DNA of 58,390 nt from Brachybacterium sp. YJGR34 (GTDB taxonomy: Bacteria > Actinomycetota > Actinomycetes > Actinomycetales > Dermabacteraceae). Made by a program: the position numbers and the translations under genes. Each line of letters starts with the position of its first letter. Positions within the stretch are counted from its first letter, which is position 1. Of this stretch, positions 33,767 through 42,624 are shown in pieces. The stretch spans positions 1 to 58,390 of the forward strand of contig NZ_PNFB01000025.1 in the NCBI RefSeq assembly GCF_003347015.1, written 5' to 3'. The notes below the pieces were generated by a model that ran no database searches, had not been told where the DNA came from, and saw only the letters and a program-made list of their open reading frames with translations.

Positions 33767-34356
33767 GTGTTCTCGGTGTGCCGGGATCCCTCGGTGGCAT
33801 GGTCGTTCACGATCTCTTCGGCCAGCTCACGGCGCCGGGTCTGGTCTGCATCGATCTGTGCCTGGTGCCGTTCGATGAGGGCGCCGAGGACTTCGTCGAT
33901 CACGTCGTAGTCCTCGGCGACCCGGAGCGCCGAGTGCTGGGCCTCCGTCAGCTCGAGAGCGATCGGCACCGGGCACCGGACCAGAATCTCGTCCTGCTGA
34001 GTGACCTCGGTGACCTGTCGGTCCAGTTCGCGGGGCAGCGGCTTGGGGAGGCGGGTGAGGGTGAAGAGTCCGCCGAGCAAGACGAGCGGGAACCACCAGA
34101 GCGAGGTTGCTCCGTTCAGGTACAGGTAGCCGGCGGCTGCGAGGGCGACGATGGTGAGGGGGATCAGGAGTCGGGCATCGGCCCGGGCGACCGGCTGGAG
34201 CCGGTCGTGTCGTGCGTGGTGGCGCTCGATGAGCGCGGCGGCGCTGCCGCGGGTGATCGCGGCCCAGGACGGGGGCATCGCCTTGTTCTCGGAGATCAGG
34301 ATCGCGGTGTCTGTGGGGTTGGTGGAGAGGTGGACGCGCTGGGGGTTGGTGCTCAT
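33757..34356 (-). CDS. membrane protein of unknown function
   Basis: 199 residues. Two membrane segments (about 65-105, LLIPLTIVALAAAGYLYL and WWFPLVLLGGLFTL) lie between a basic N-terminal and a charged C-terminal cytoplasmic region (ALELTEAQHSALRVAEDYDVIDEVL). Last of four genes coupled by ATGA overlaps (35466 down to 33757). Confidence 0.7.
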   Translation of the reverse strand: MSTNPQRVHLSTNPTDTAILISENKAMPPSWAAITRGSAAALIERHHARHDRLQPVARADARLLIPLTIVALAAAGYLYLNGATSLWWFPLVLLGGLFTLTRLPKPLPRELDRQVTEVTQQDEILVRCPVPIALELTEAQHSALRVAEDYDVIDEVLGALIERHQAQIDADQTRRRELAEEIVNDHATEGSRHTENTGS

Positions 34357-34496
34357 GCCGGGGTCTCCTCGGTCTTCTGCGCTGCGGTGCGCAGCTGCTC
34401 GTTCTCGTCGAGCAGTGCGAGGTACTCGCGGGCTGGGACGATCAGGTTCTTGTCGTACTTGGCGGCGTGCTCGGCGCGGGCGCGTTCGGTGGTCAT
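34353..34496 (-). CDS. 47-residue hypothetical protein
   Basis: MTTERARAEHAAKYDKNLIV followed by a helical acidic end (REYLALLDENEQLRTAA). Start and stop both overlap neighbours by four bases, good evidence that it is translated. No family recognised. Confidence 0.65.
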   Translation of the reverse strand: MTTERARAEHAAKYDKNLIVPAREYLALLDENEQLRTAAQKTEETPA

Positions 34497-34675
34497 GAGA
34501 GGTCTCCTTCCAGGAGCGTGAAGAGGTCCAGCTGGGTGGGACGGTCGTGGTGGTCGAGGTGGCACTGGCAGGGGGAGGGCTCGCTCTGGGCCTGTTGCGT
34601 GGTGGCCGCCGTGCAGCTGTCGTGGTGACCGCGTTGGCAGGCGGGGCAGGCAGGGATGAGCGTGGTGGTGCTCAC
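34493..34675 (-). CDS. 60-residue Cys/His-rich protein
   Basis: CPACQRGHHDSC and a later CQCHLDHH suggest a small zinc-binding knuckle; the C-terminus (LDLFTLLEGDL) is helical. It is coupled by ATGA overlaps on both sides. Function unknown. Confidence 0.65.
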   Translation of the reverse strand: MSTTTLIPACPACQRGHHDSCTAATTQQAQSEPSPCQCHLDHHDRPTQLDLFTLLEGDLS

Positions 34676-35466
34676 GAGAGCTCCCGCGGGCCGAGTTCGA
34701 GCTGCCGGTCGGTGCTCTCCGTGACGGCGCGGGCGATGCGCTGGGAGAGCCGGGAGGCGCGCTTGCGGACGGCGGCGGGGGTGAGGTCACCCAGATCGAG
34801 GCTGTCGAGATCGATGCCGGTGTCGGGGGAGTAGATCGCCAGGAGGAACCGCGCCTCGTCGAGGGTGATGATCTCTCGGTCGCGCGCCCAGGCCAGGCTC
34901 TCCAGCAGATCGATCTGGCTCTCGTGGGCCGTCGCGGGGCGGGTGAGCCGGGCCTCGAGCTCGACGATCGAGGGGATCTCGTCGGTCTCCGTCTGCTGCT
35001 TGCGCCAGTCGGCCGGCTGCTGCGTCATCCAGTCGGCGTCCATGGCGTCCAGCTGCGTGCGGACCTGCCCGAGGAGCCGTGCGGCCACGCGCGTGGTCTT
35101 CCGGCGGATCCAGGGGTTCTCGAGGGCGTCGTAGAAGACGTCGATCACGGTGCAGAACGCGTCGGCGCGGTTGTTGTTGGTGAACCACGTGAACAGGTGG
35201 TGGTTCCAGGCGAGCGAGGAGAGGCCGGGCCGCATCGCGTACAGCAGGAGCTGGCGCGCCTGGGGGTCGGTGTCGGCCCGGGCGATGAGGGTGTGCAGCG
35301 CGTGGTCGGTGGCGTCGTAGTCACCGCGGTGCTCGAGAACGGCGAACAGTTCACGGACCGTGGTGGCTGAACCGACAGGGGCCGTGAGGGGCTGCTCGCG
35401 CATCGCGTCGAGGTCGGCGAGCAGGCCGGCGTTGATGGACTCGATGGTCGGCTGGGTGGTCTCCAT
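34672..35466 (-). CDS. sigma-factor-like regulatory protein (tentative)
   Basis: 264 residues, almost all helical. The middle (FYDALENPWIRRKTTRVAARLLGQVRTQL) and the C-terminus (LLESLAWARDREIITLDEARFLLAIY, then LTPAAVRKRASRLSQRIARAV) resemble sigma-factor regions 2 and 4, the last with an HTH-like pattern. No clear core-binding motif is seen, so this may be only a fold resemblance. It is divergent from the transfer operon and is a candidate for reading the class-A motif or its local repeats. Confidence 0.5.
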   Translation of the reverse strand: METTQPTIESINAGLLADLDAMREQPLTAPVGSATTVRELFAVLEHRGDYDATDHALHTLIARADTDPQARQLLLYAMRPGLSSLAWNHHLFTWFTNNNRADAFCTVIDVFYDALENPWIRRKTTRVAARLLGQVRTQLDAMDADWMTQQPADWRKQQTETDEIPSIVELEARLTRPATAHESQIDLLESLAWARDREIITLDEARFLLAIYSPDTGIDLDSLDLGDLTPAAVRKRASRLSQRIARAVTESTDRQLELGPRELS

Positions 35467-35519
35467 GGTGGCTCCTCGTCAGGGGAGTGGACGGGTTGGT
35501 TCCACGCTGGAGAGAGGGC

Positions 35520-35571
35520 CTTGCCCTGGATCTTGCCCGCGGGGGCAAGAAGACGATCGGGTTTCTTGCCC
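35520..35571. repeat. CTTGCCC repeats in the divergent transfer promoter region
   Basis: CTTGCCC occurs directly at 35520, 35532 and 35565 and inverted at 35543-35549; the middle pair forms a hairpin. Two more inverted copies lie just after the operon (44811, 44844). These are likely operator sites of a transfer regulator. Confidence 0.65.
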
Positions 35572-35644
35572 CTCGCATTTCTGCTGGTCAGGGGCGGGGT
35601 CCGTCGCAGGTCGAGGGGTGGCGAAAAGTTCCTGCGGATGGGTG

Positions 35645-35672
35645 GTCACAACGGGGTGCGCTGGACGCGGTA
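35645..35672 (+). promoter_or_regulatory. class-A promoter motif of the transfer operon
   Basis: GTCACA (35645-35650), 16 bases, GCGGTA (35667-35672), then GGGTGACACC, 31 bases before the first gene start (35704). Confidence 0.8.
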
Positions 35673-35703
35673 ACGGGGTGACACCGATCCGGAGGAGATC
35701 CCG

Positions 35704-35985
35704 ATGACCACCACGCTCGACCTCGACGTCTCGTACGCGGCGCTGTGCGCTGCGGGGGCTGTGTGCCGTCGCGAGCGACGGCTGCGTGCCTCTCTGGCGA
35801 CCTTGCTCGCCGACCCGCGAGACGTCGGCGCGTGGGCGGAAGTGCGCAGCTGCACGCGCCCTGAAGAGGAGCAGCTGCTGCGTTCGGATCTCGCTCTGCT
35901 GGAGACGGTGTCCCAGAGCGGGAGTGCGGGGACGGGCATGGGTGGCTCCCCCCGCACTCCCTTCCCCGAGGAGGAGTCGTGCTGA
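35704..35985 (+). CDS. first gene of the transfer operon, hypothetical
   Basis: 93 residues from ATG 35704 (GGAGGAG upstream). N-terminal half helical with three Cys (YAALCAAGAVCRRERRLRASLATLL); Gly/Pro/Ser-rich end. The stop overlaps the TcpC-like start. No family recognised. Confidence 0.7.
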   Translation: MTTTLDLDVSYAALCAAGAVCRRERRLRASLATLLADPRDVGAWAEVRSCTRPEEEQLLRSDLALLETVSQSGSAGTGMGGSPRTPFPEEESC

Positions 35986-36971
35986 CCCTGTGGCGTAAGA
36001 AGACCGCCCCCGAGACCGAGATCGACGCCCCGGATGAGGCGGCAGCGGCCGAGAGCGACACCGCTGCGGATGAGACTCGCGGGAGCATGGCCGAGCCGGA
36101 TCTCGCCCATGGGTGGACCAACGGGGAGCGGCTCAAGTCGATCGCGGCGACCGGTGTCGTCGTGGGCCTGTGCCTCACTGGCCCTGCCGCTCTCGGCCTC
36201 CACTTTTTCGGGAGCGACCCCGCTCCCCAGACGGCCGCGGTCGAGGTCCAGGACCCGGCTGCCTCCCAGCGCGTCTCGGAGTTCGCCACGAGCTTCGTGA
36301 CCCAGTACCTGACCGCGGCACGAGGCCAAGAGGATCAGGTGACCGCGATGCTCGCCCAGGGGGCCGGCCGGCGGCTGAGCCTGCCGGAGAAGCCCTCCCC
36401 GATCGGAGCCGCGACCCCCGGCGAAGCGGTGCAGACCTCCGACGGAAGCTGGGTCGTCACCGTCGCGGTCGACCAGCCCAGCGAGAGCGGCGCCGCCATC
36501 CGCCGCTACTGGCAGGTGCCGGTACTCACCGACGAGGCAGGAGGCATCGCCGCGGCCGGGCTGCCGTCCCTCGTTGCCGCGCCGACCGCCGGAGATCTCG
36601 AGGTCGACCAGGGCGACGCCATCAACGACTCCGCCGTGCAGGACACCGTTACGGCCTTCATGCAGGCATACCTCACCGGGCAGGGAGAAGTCGCCCCTCT
36701 GACGGCCCCCGAGTCGTCGCTGAGCGCCGTGCAGCCCACCCCGTTCCAGGAGCTGTCGATCTCCTCGCTCACCACAACCCAGGAGCTCCCCGAAGAGCCC
36801 GCCGAGGGAGACCTGCTGCGAGCACAGATCTCCGTCACTGCGACCGCAGCTGACGGTGGCAGCGCCCGACTCGACTACATGGTCGAGCTGCGCTACCGCG
36901 ATCGCTGGGAAGTCGCCGCGATCAACCCCACCACCGCAGTTCCCACCACCACCACAGGAGAGCAGTCATGA
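35979..36971 (+). CDS. TcpC-like (VirB8-fold) conjugation protein
   Basis: 330 residues from GTG 35979 (GAGGAGGAG upstream). Acidic cytoplasmic N-terminus, one membrane helix (about 56-77, IAATGVVVGLCLTGPAALGL), then two extracellular NTF2-like repeats (FATSFVTQYLTAARGQEDQV and VTAFMQAYLTGQGEVAPLT), as in TcpC of pCW3. It is an envelope scaffold of the mating channel. Confidence 0.8.
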   Translation: MLTLWRKKTAPETEIDAPDEAAAAESDTAADETRGSMAEPDLAHGWTNGERLKSIAATGVVVGLCLTGPAALGLHFFGSDPAPQTAAVEVQDPAASQRVSEFATSFVTQYLTAARGQEDQVTAMLAQGAGRRLSLPEKPSPIGAATPGEAVQTSDGSWVVTVAVDQPSESGAAIRRYWQVPVLTDEAGGIAAAGLPSLVAAPTAGDLEVDQGDAINDSAVQDTVTAFMQAYLTGQGEVAPLTAPESSLSAVQPTPFQELSISSLTTTQELPEEPAEGDLLRAQISVTATAADGGSARLDYMVELRYRDRWEVAAINPTTAVPTTTTGEQS

Positions 36972-37348
36972 ACGACCTCATCATCCAGGCCGCCGGCGTC
37001 ATCCAGACGGACGGGGCGCTCCAGGCCGCCGGATTCTTCGATCAGATCAACACCTTCGCGGGGCTCGCGGAGGAGACGGCCAAGGTCTTCTTCGGGGCGG
37101 GCTTCATCGTCGGCGCCGCCATCCAGTGGGTCAAGAACAAGTTCTCCGTGGCGAGCGGCATCGCCGGCATCTTCCTCGCCGTCATCGGCGGCGCGATCCT
37201 TGCGCAGATGGACATGTTCCAGCAGTCTGCTGAGGACACGATCCCCGACGCGGCGCCGGTCGTGAACGAGTCCACGCTCCTGGAGGCGCAGCCCCAGCTC
37301 GAGGACCCGATCGTGCTCACCGTCGACGACCTGGGCTACGCAGCCTGA
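36968..37348 (+). CDS. small membrane subunit of the mating channel
   Basis: 126 residues, two membrane segments (about 38-56 and 62-80, AKVFFGAGFIVGAAIQWV and ASGIAGIFLAVIGGAILA), acidic C-terminus. Position between TcpC- and PrgI/TcpE-like genes suggests a VirB2-like role. ATGA overlap upstream. Confidence 0.65.
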   Translation: MNDLIIQAAGVIQTDGALQAAGFFDQINTFAGLAEETAKVFFGAGFIVGAAIQWVKNKFSVASGIAGIFLAVIGGAILAQMDMFQQSAEDTIPDAAPVVNESTLLEAQPQLEDPIVLTVDDLGYAA

Positions 37349-37354
37349 TCCGCC

Positions 37355-37954
37355 ATGAACGAGCAGCCGCAGGCCGTCGTGAGGTTCTACACCCTGGCCA
37401 GGAAGATCCCCTTCCTGCTGGGGAAACTCGGCGACTGGGTGCTGCCCGGGGGCCCCTACACCCTGGCCCAGGGCGGCGCCTTCATCGGGGTCGCCTTCAT
37501 CGGACAGAAGACCATGCCGCTCTGGGCCTCGAACATGGCCCCGATCTTCGCCTGGATCCCGGTGCTCGTCCTCGCCGCAGCCAGCGCGCTCGCTGCGGGG
37601 CACATCCCCCTCAAGGGCAGGAACCCGCTGATGATTCTCTGGGGCATCATCGGCTACGCCGACGCACCGGCGTGGGGACGACAGGCCGGCAACACCGTCG
37701 CCCTTAAGAGGACTCGCACGGTGAGGCACCGCAGTACCTCACCCACATGGCGACCGGCTCCGTCGGAAACCGCCGAGGAACCCCTCGACGAGGTCGGGGC
37801 CCCCGAGGATCTCGCCAGCGTCGTCCTCGAGCCTGCGATCGCGACAACGCCAGGGGCGGGCTCGGCCGTCGATTCACGGCCAGATGGCGGCCCCTCTCCT
37901 CACCAGCTCAACGAGGTGCAGCAGCTCCTTGCTGCATCGGCACAACGGAGGTAG
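37355..37954 (+). CDS. PrgI/TcpE/VirB3-like membrane protein
   Basis: 199 residues. Two membrane segments (about 40-85) in a VirB3-like core next to the VirB4-like ATPase gene, followed by a long Pro/Thr/Ala-rich cytoplasmic tail. It ends two bases before the next ATG. Confidence 0.7.
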   Translation: MNEQPQAVVRFYTLARKIPFLLGKLGDWVLPGGPYTLAQGGAFIGVAFIGQKTMPLWASNMAPIFAWIPVLVLAAASALAAGHIPLKGRNPLMILWGIIGYADAPAWGRQAGNTVALKRTRTVRHRSTSPTWRPAPSETAEEPLDEVGAPEDLASVVLEPAIATTPGAGSAVDSRPDGGPSPHQLNEVQQLLAASAQRR

Positions 37955-37956
37955 CC

Positions 37957-40455
37957 ATGCTCCACCCCGCTTCGATTCGCGCAGGGCATCTGATGTGGAC
38001 CCGCCAGGGCACCTGCTGGGCCATCTGGCAGCTCGAGGGCATGTCCTACGGGATGCGCCCGGTCAAGGAGAAGGCAGCTGCGCGTGCGGCTCACCAGGCG
38101 ATGTTCCGTGTCCTCACGGGGGAGTCGATGCTCCTGAGCGTCGTCGTCGCCCAGGACCCCGTGAGCATCGTGCAGCGCATGATCGAGGACGTCGACCTCG
38201 AGGAGCGCGAGGCGTGGGCCGAGGAGGCCGAAGCCCGCCTCGACCACCTCGAGGGAACTCAGGCCGGGGACCGTCTCTACTTCCTGTGTGTGCCGCTGCC
38301 CAACTCCGGGATCCGCAAGATCACCGTCCCCGCGAAGGCGGCGACCCAGAACGTGAAAGCGCATCTGGGGCTCCCCCACTACGGAGTCACCCAGCAGGAG
38401 ATCACGTATCGCATGGGACAGGCCTCGCGCGTTGAGGCGATGATCCCCAAGACGTTCTCCCCTCGACGCTCGAGCGTCGCGCAGCAGGTGTGGCTGGACT
38501 ACCACCTCCAGTACCGCGGCATCGACGCCACCGCGTTCACCCACGAGGACTTCGAGAGCCTGGTGCCAGCTCGCCACATCGGTGAGCCCGTCATCGACGA
38601 AGGCGGAAAGTCGGACGAGCAGACCAAGGCGTCCAAGCTCAACCCCTTCTCCCACCGGTATGTGAAGATCGGCGACGAGGAGATGTTCTCGCAGGACATG
38701 GCCTCCTACCAGTCCATGTTCGCGCTGACCGGGCTGCCCGCGGGAGGTCTCGCGTGGCCGGGCTCGGAGATCCTCGGCGACATCGACTCCTACGTCCCCG
38801 GGGCCGACTGGGTCCTGCGGATGCGGTCGCGCTCCTCCGACGCCGCCAAGCGGGCGAACCGCACCGCGATGGCCAGGATCAACGACCAGCTGGACCAGCG
38901 CGCGAACGAGGTCGGAACGGGTCAGCACGACCTGGACGCCGCCGTGGACGCGCTCACCGCCCTCGACGAGACCCTCGCCCACGACCCCAACGAGGTCGAG
39001 ATTCAGCCCGTGATCCTGTTCGCGGTCTGCTCGGACAGTGCCGAGGACGTCACCCAGCGCTCCCGCGAAGCCGTCAAGATCCTCCAGGACCAGGATTTCT
39101 CCGTGCGTCACCCCGCCGGCTACCAGGAGGACCTCTGGTGGAGCTTCGTGCCCGGCGCCGCCCTGACGCCGAAGGTGAACGACTTCGCCCAGATCACCAC
39201 CTCCCGCGACCTCGCCGGACTCGTGCCGATCACCGTCGCCAAGCTCGGCGACGACAATGGCGCCCTGCTCGCCGAGAACCAGACGTCGGGGCTGCTGTCG
39301 ATGGTCCACCTCGATCTGCCCGGCATGCTCCGCCTGCGCGATAAGTCGGGCTGCATCGGCGTGACCGGAGACCTCGGCTCGGGGAAGTCCACCACCCTCA
39401 AGATCATCATCAAGGCGATCGTGGACTGCTGGGGCGGACAGATCATCGCCACTGACCGCTCCGAGACGGGCGAGTGGGTCTCCTACGTCAAGACGCTCAC
39501 CAGGCCCACGGTCGTTGACCTCATCGAGCCGGATTTCTCCGTGGACCCCCTGCGCATGTTCGATCCCGACCGCGCAGCCACCGTCGCGAGCAACTTCCTG
39601 GTCACGCTCCTCAACGTCGACCCGACCGACGAGGAGGGCGTGCTGTTGGGCAACCTGCTGAGCCAGGACTACCTCGAGGACCACCAGCTCGAAGGCCTGG
39701 GCGCGCTGCTCCAGCACCTCACCGAGCTCGGCAAGGACGACGAGGTCGCCCGGAAGCTCGCGGGGCAGATGAACGTGTACGCCCGCAAGCCCTTCGCACG
39801 GGCGCTGTTCGACGACTCGCTCCCGCCGCTGCCCTGGCGGGAGTCCTCGGCGATCGTCATCCGCACCAACCGGGTCGAGATGCCGAAGACGAACGAGCTC
39901 GACAACCCGAATATCTACAAGACGATGCGCCTGGAGAAGCGGTTCGGCCGTGCGGCCTACACCCTGATCAGCACCCTCGCCCGCGTGATCTGTTTCGACG
40001 ACCCCACACGGTTCGCCGCCTACATCGAGGACGAGGCGCACAACGCCACCGGCAACGACTTGCAGGTCGGTGAGATGACCACCTTCGTGCGCGACGGCCG
40101 AAAGCACTTCGCCGTGCTCGTCCTGGGCAGCCATGACCCCGAGGCTGACTTCGGCGACGAGACGATGCGAGGCCTGATCCCGATCCGGATCGTGCACCGC
40201 CAGGAGGACGAGACCCTCGCCAAGAAGTCCTTGCGCTGGCTGGGCATGGACGCTGAGGACGAGGACCTGGTCAACGAGCTCCGAACCGACACCTCCCCCC
40301 AGATCGGCAACCAGGTCCCGCGCGAGCGTCGAGGCGAGGCATACATGCGCGACGCCACCGGCACGATCGGCCGGATCCGCACACTGCTCCCTGCCGCCGC
40401 AGCCTCTCGAGAGGCCGCGAGCACCACCCCGAAGGCAGGCGTCACCCATGAGTGA
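37957..40455 (+). CDS. VirB4/TraE-like conjugation ATPase
   Basis: 832 residues from ATG 37957 (CGGAGGTAGCC upstream). Walker A VTGDLGSGKSTTLK near residue 470. Walker B-like AAYIEDEAHNATGN and a downstream VLGSHDPEADF motif fit the VirB4/HerA ATPases. It energises the mating channel. The N-terminal 300 residues are the usual VirB4 membrane-associated region. Confidence 0.9.
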   Translation: MLHPASIRAGHLMWTRQGTCWAIWQLEGMSYGMRPVKEKAAARAAHQAMFRVLTGESMLLSVVVAQDPVSIVQRMIEDVDLEEREAWAEEAEARLDHLEGTQAGDRLYFLCVPLPNSGIRKITVPAKAATQNVKAHLGLPHYGVTQQEITYRMGQASRVEAMIPKTFSPRRSSVAQQVWLDYHLQYRGIDATAFTHEDFESLVPARHIGEPVIDEGGKSDEQTKASKLNPFSHRYVKIGDEEMFSQDMASYQSMFALTGLPAGGLAWPGSEILGDIDSYVPGADWVLRMRSRSSDAAKRANRTAMARINDQLDQRANEVGTGQHDLDAAVDALTALDETLAHDPNEVEIQPVILFAVCSDSAEDVTQRSREAVKILQDQDFSVRHPAGYQEDLWWSFVPGAALTPKVNDFAQITTSRDLAGLVPITVAKLGDDNGALLAENQTSGLLSMVHLDLPGMLRLRDKSGCIGVTGDLGSGKSTTLKIIIKAIVDCWGGQIIATDRSETGEWVSYVKTLTRPTVVDLIEPDFSVDPLRMFDPDRAATVASNFLVTLLNVDPTDEEGVLLGNLLSQDYLEDHQLEGLGALLQHLTELGKDDEVARKLAGQMNVYARKPFARALFDDSLPPLPWRESSAIVIRTNRVEMPKTNELDNPNIYKTMRLEKRFGRAAYTLISTLARVICFDDPTRFAAYIEDEAHNATGNDLQVGEMTTFVRDGRKHFAVLVLGSHDPEADFGDETMRGLIPIRIVHRQEDETLAKKSLRWLGMDAEDEDLVNELRTDTSPQIGNQVPRERRGEAYMRDATGTIGRIRTLLPAAAASREAASTTPKAGVTHE

Positions 40456-42601
40456 AGCGCTCCCCAGGCTGCGCGAGTTGTTCATCCCGCACCACCTGCC
40501 CAACCTGATCCGAGCGATCCTCGCCCGGCCCCGACTGGTGATGTGGCTCCAGATCGCCCTGGTCGCCTACCTGATGATGTTCCTGGCGGCTCCGCCGGCG
40601 ATGGCGGCGCCCCCGAACCCGCTCGAGGCCCTCGACCGCGCGGACTCCGCCGGCTACCAGATCAGCAACTACAACGTCGAGTACCTCATCGATCAGCTCT
40701 CCCTCGACGCCCCTGGTCAGAACATGACCGCATGGTTCGTGAAGTTCATCTGGGACGGCTACCGGTACGGGATCGGCGCTGCGGCACTCATCATCGATCT
40801 GGCCCTTGGCTTCGGCTGGCTCGACTACCTCACCTACCCCGTCGAGCAGACCGCGGAGGTCCTCGACAAGCTCCTCGACCAGATCCCTGCCGCCCGCGAG
40901 CTTCTGATCACCCTCGCCATCGGCTGGGGCATCACCCGCATGTGGCTCGGGCAGGCCGCACGCGGCCTCACCGACATGGTCGGAAGCATGGCCGCGTGGG
41001 GGATCAGCGCCGCCATCCTGGTCAACCCCGTCACCTGGCTCACCGGCCCCGAGGGCGTCCTGCCAAAGACCAAGGAGGCCGGCCAGCAGTTCAGCGCCCA
41101 GCTGGTCGACCCCGACGCCGCCGCGGGCGCCGCCGACCCCGCCGACGCTGCCGGATCCCTCGCGCAGCAGATCGCCACCATCTTCGTCAGGAAGCCCCAC
41201 CAGTTCGTCGCCTACGGCGGACTCTCCGACGGCGGGGGCTGCGAGCAGACCTACAACGACAACCTCACCAGCAGCGGCAAGGACCTCGCCAACGCCATGC
41301 TCAAGTGCTGGCCGGACGCCGAGAGCACCATCAAGAACCCCTCCACCGTGACGCTGCTGACCGCGGTGATCATCGCCGTCGGAGCTCTCATCCTGATCGG
41401 GATCGCCGTGCTGTGCTCGGCGGTCATCCTGTACGAGGTCGTCAACATCCTCATCGCCGGCATCCAGCTCGTCTGGGAGCTGTTCCGCGCGGTCGGACCG
41501 GGCGGCTCCTACCTCGGCCTGTTCGGGCAGGGCTGGAACGTCGTCGAGTCCATCCTCGCCATGTTGTTCGTGATCATGATCAACGCCCTCTATCTCGGGG
41601 TGGTGACGTACACCTTCACCAACTGGGAGGAGGAGATGATCACGATGTTCCTCATCGTCGACGTCATCCTCCTGGTCATGATCGCGGTGATCATCCGCAC
41701 CAGGGCGAAGCTGCGCAAGCACTTCGAGCGGATGAAGGAGCGCACCCGCGCGAAGGGGAAGAACGCCCCGGTGCCGCAGCGGTTGCAGTCGATGGGTCGC
41801 GGAGGCTTCGCCGCAGGAGTGTCCACGGCCGCGGGCAGCAAGGTCGCGCACGTCGCAGGGCGCGCCGGATCCCGAGTGGCCCGCGGTGCTGTCGGGGTCG
41901 GACGCCGGGCCGGCGGTCTGGCGCTGGCGCCGGCCCGCGCTGCGACGCGCACCGTCTCGCGGCCGGGCTTCATGGCAGCACGGCTGGGCAGCGGGATGCT
42001 CCACAAGGCCGGGATCCACGACAAGGCCAGCCACCGCAAGATCCAGGGCGTCGCGCACTCCATGGGCGAGCGGAAGTGGCGGAAGAAGGAAGCGAAGAGG
42101 GCCGAGAAACGAGAGCTGCGGCAGGAGCGCCGGGTGCGCGGCAAGCACTGGACGTGGGCCGGCGGCACCAGAGATGTCGAGCAGCGCGCCACGGGGCAGG
42201 AACAGCATCTGTCGGCGGCCCCCGGCAGCCGTGGGAAGCGCCCCCAGCGCCGCTCCTCGGCACAGCCCGGGCCCGAGCAGGAGCCCCGCACGTCGCGGCG
42301 CAGGAGCTCGGCCCCCAGCTCGCGCCAGCAGGGCTCTACCGACACCGCCTCGCACCACGCGAACCCCGGCCCGGACGCCGCCAAGCGCAACGGTCGATCG
42401 CAGACCCCCGCCTCCCGCTCGGGCGAGAGGGCTACCCCGCAGCCCGGCCGCGGCCAGGCAGGCACCAGTGGCGGTACCGGATCTGCGAAGGACCGCCTGA
42501 ACGCCAAGATGCGCAGTCGCGCGCGATCGACGGGCCCGCGCCCGCAGACGACCCGTCGCGTCCGTCAGGCGCGAGACCGCGCTCGCTCGTCGGCCGCATG
42601 A
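40448..42601 (+). CDS. VirB6/TrbL-like polytopic channel protein
   Basis: 717 residues. Membrane or signal helix with PAMAAPPN near 50-58, about five more membrane helices (clustered at 100-200 and 290-420), then a long basic Arg/Ser/Gly/Pro-rich cytoplasmic tail (about 430-717) that may bind DNA. It overlaps the VirB4-like gene by eight bases. Confidence 0.82.
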   Translation: MSEALPRLRELFIPHHLPNLIRAILARPRLVMWLQIALVAYLMMFLAAPPAMAAPPNPLEALDRADSAGYQISNYNVEYLIDQLSLDAPGQNMTAWFVKFIWDGYRYGIGAAALIIDLALGFGWLDYLTYPVEQTAEVLDKLLDQIPAARELLITLAIGWGITRMWLGQAARGLTDMVGSMAAWGISAAILVNPVTWLTGPEGVLPKTKEAGQQFSAQLVDPDAAAGAADPADAAGSLAQQIATIFVRKPHQFVAYGGLSDGGGCEQTYNDNLTSSGKDLANAMLKCWPDAESTIKNPSTVTLLTAVIIAVGALILIGIAVLCSAVILYEVVNILIAGIQLVWELFRAVGPGGSYLGLFGQGWNVVESILAMLFVIMINALYLGVVTYTFTNWEEEMITMFLIVDVILLVMIAVIIRTRAKLRKHFERMKERTRAKGKNAPVPQRLQSMGRGGFAAGVSTAAGSKVAHVAGRAGSRVARGAVGVGRRAGGLALAPARAATRTVSRPGFMAARLGSGMLHKAGIHDKASHRKIQGVAHSMGERKWRKKEAKRAEKRELRQERRVRGKHWTWAGGTRDVEQRATGQEQHLSAAPGSRGKRPQRRSSAQPGPEQEPRTSRRRSSAPSSRQQGSTDTASHHANPGPDAAKRNGRSQTPASRSGERATPQPGRGQAGTSGGTGSAKDRLNAKMRSRARSTGPRPQTTRRVRQARDRARSSAA

Positions 42602-42624
42602 CCCGCTGAGGGAGGTAGAGCCCC

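Noticed and set aside
37900..42358. Long minus-strand open frames opposite the VirB4- and VirB6-like genes
   Set aside because: Antisense shadows with low-complexity composition and no ribosome sites; the plus-strand genes are coupled and have known motifs.
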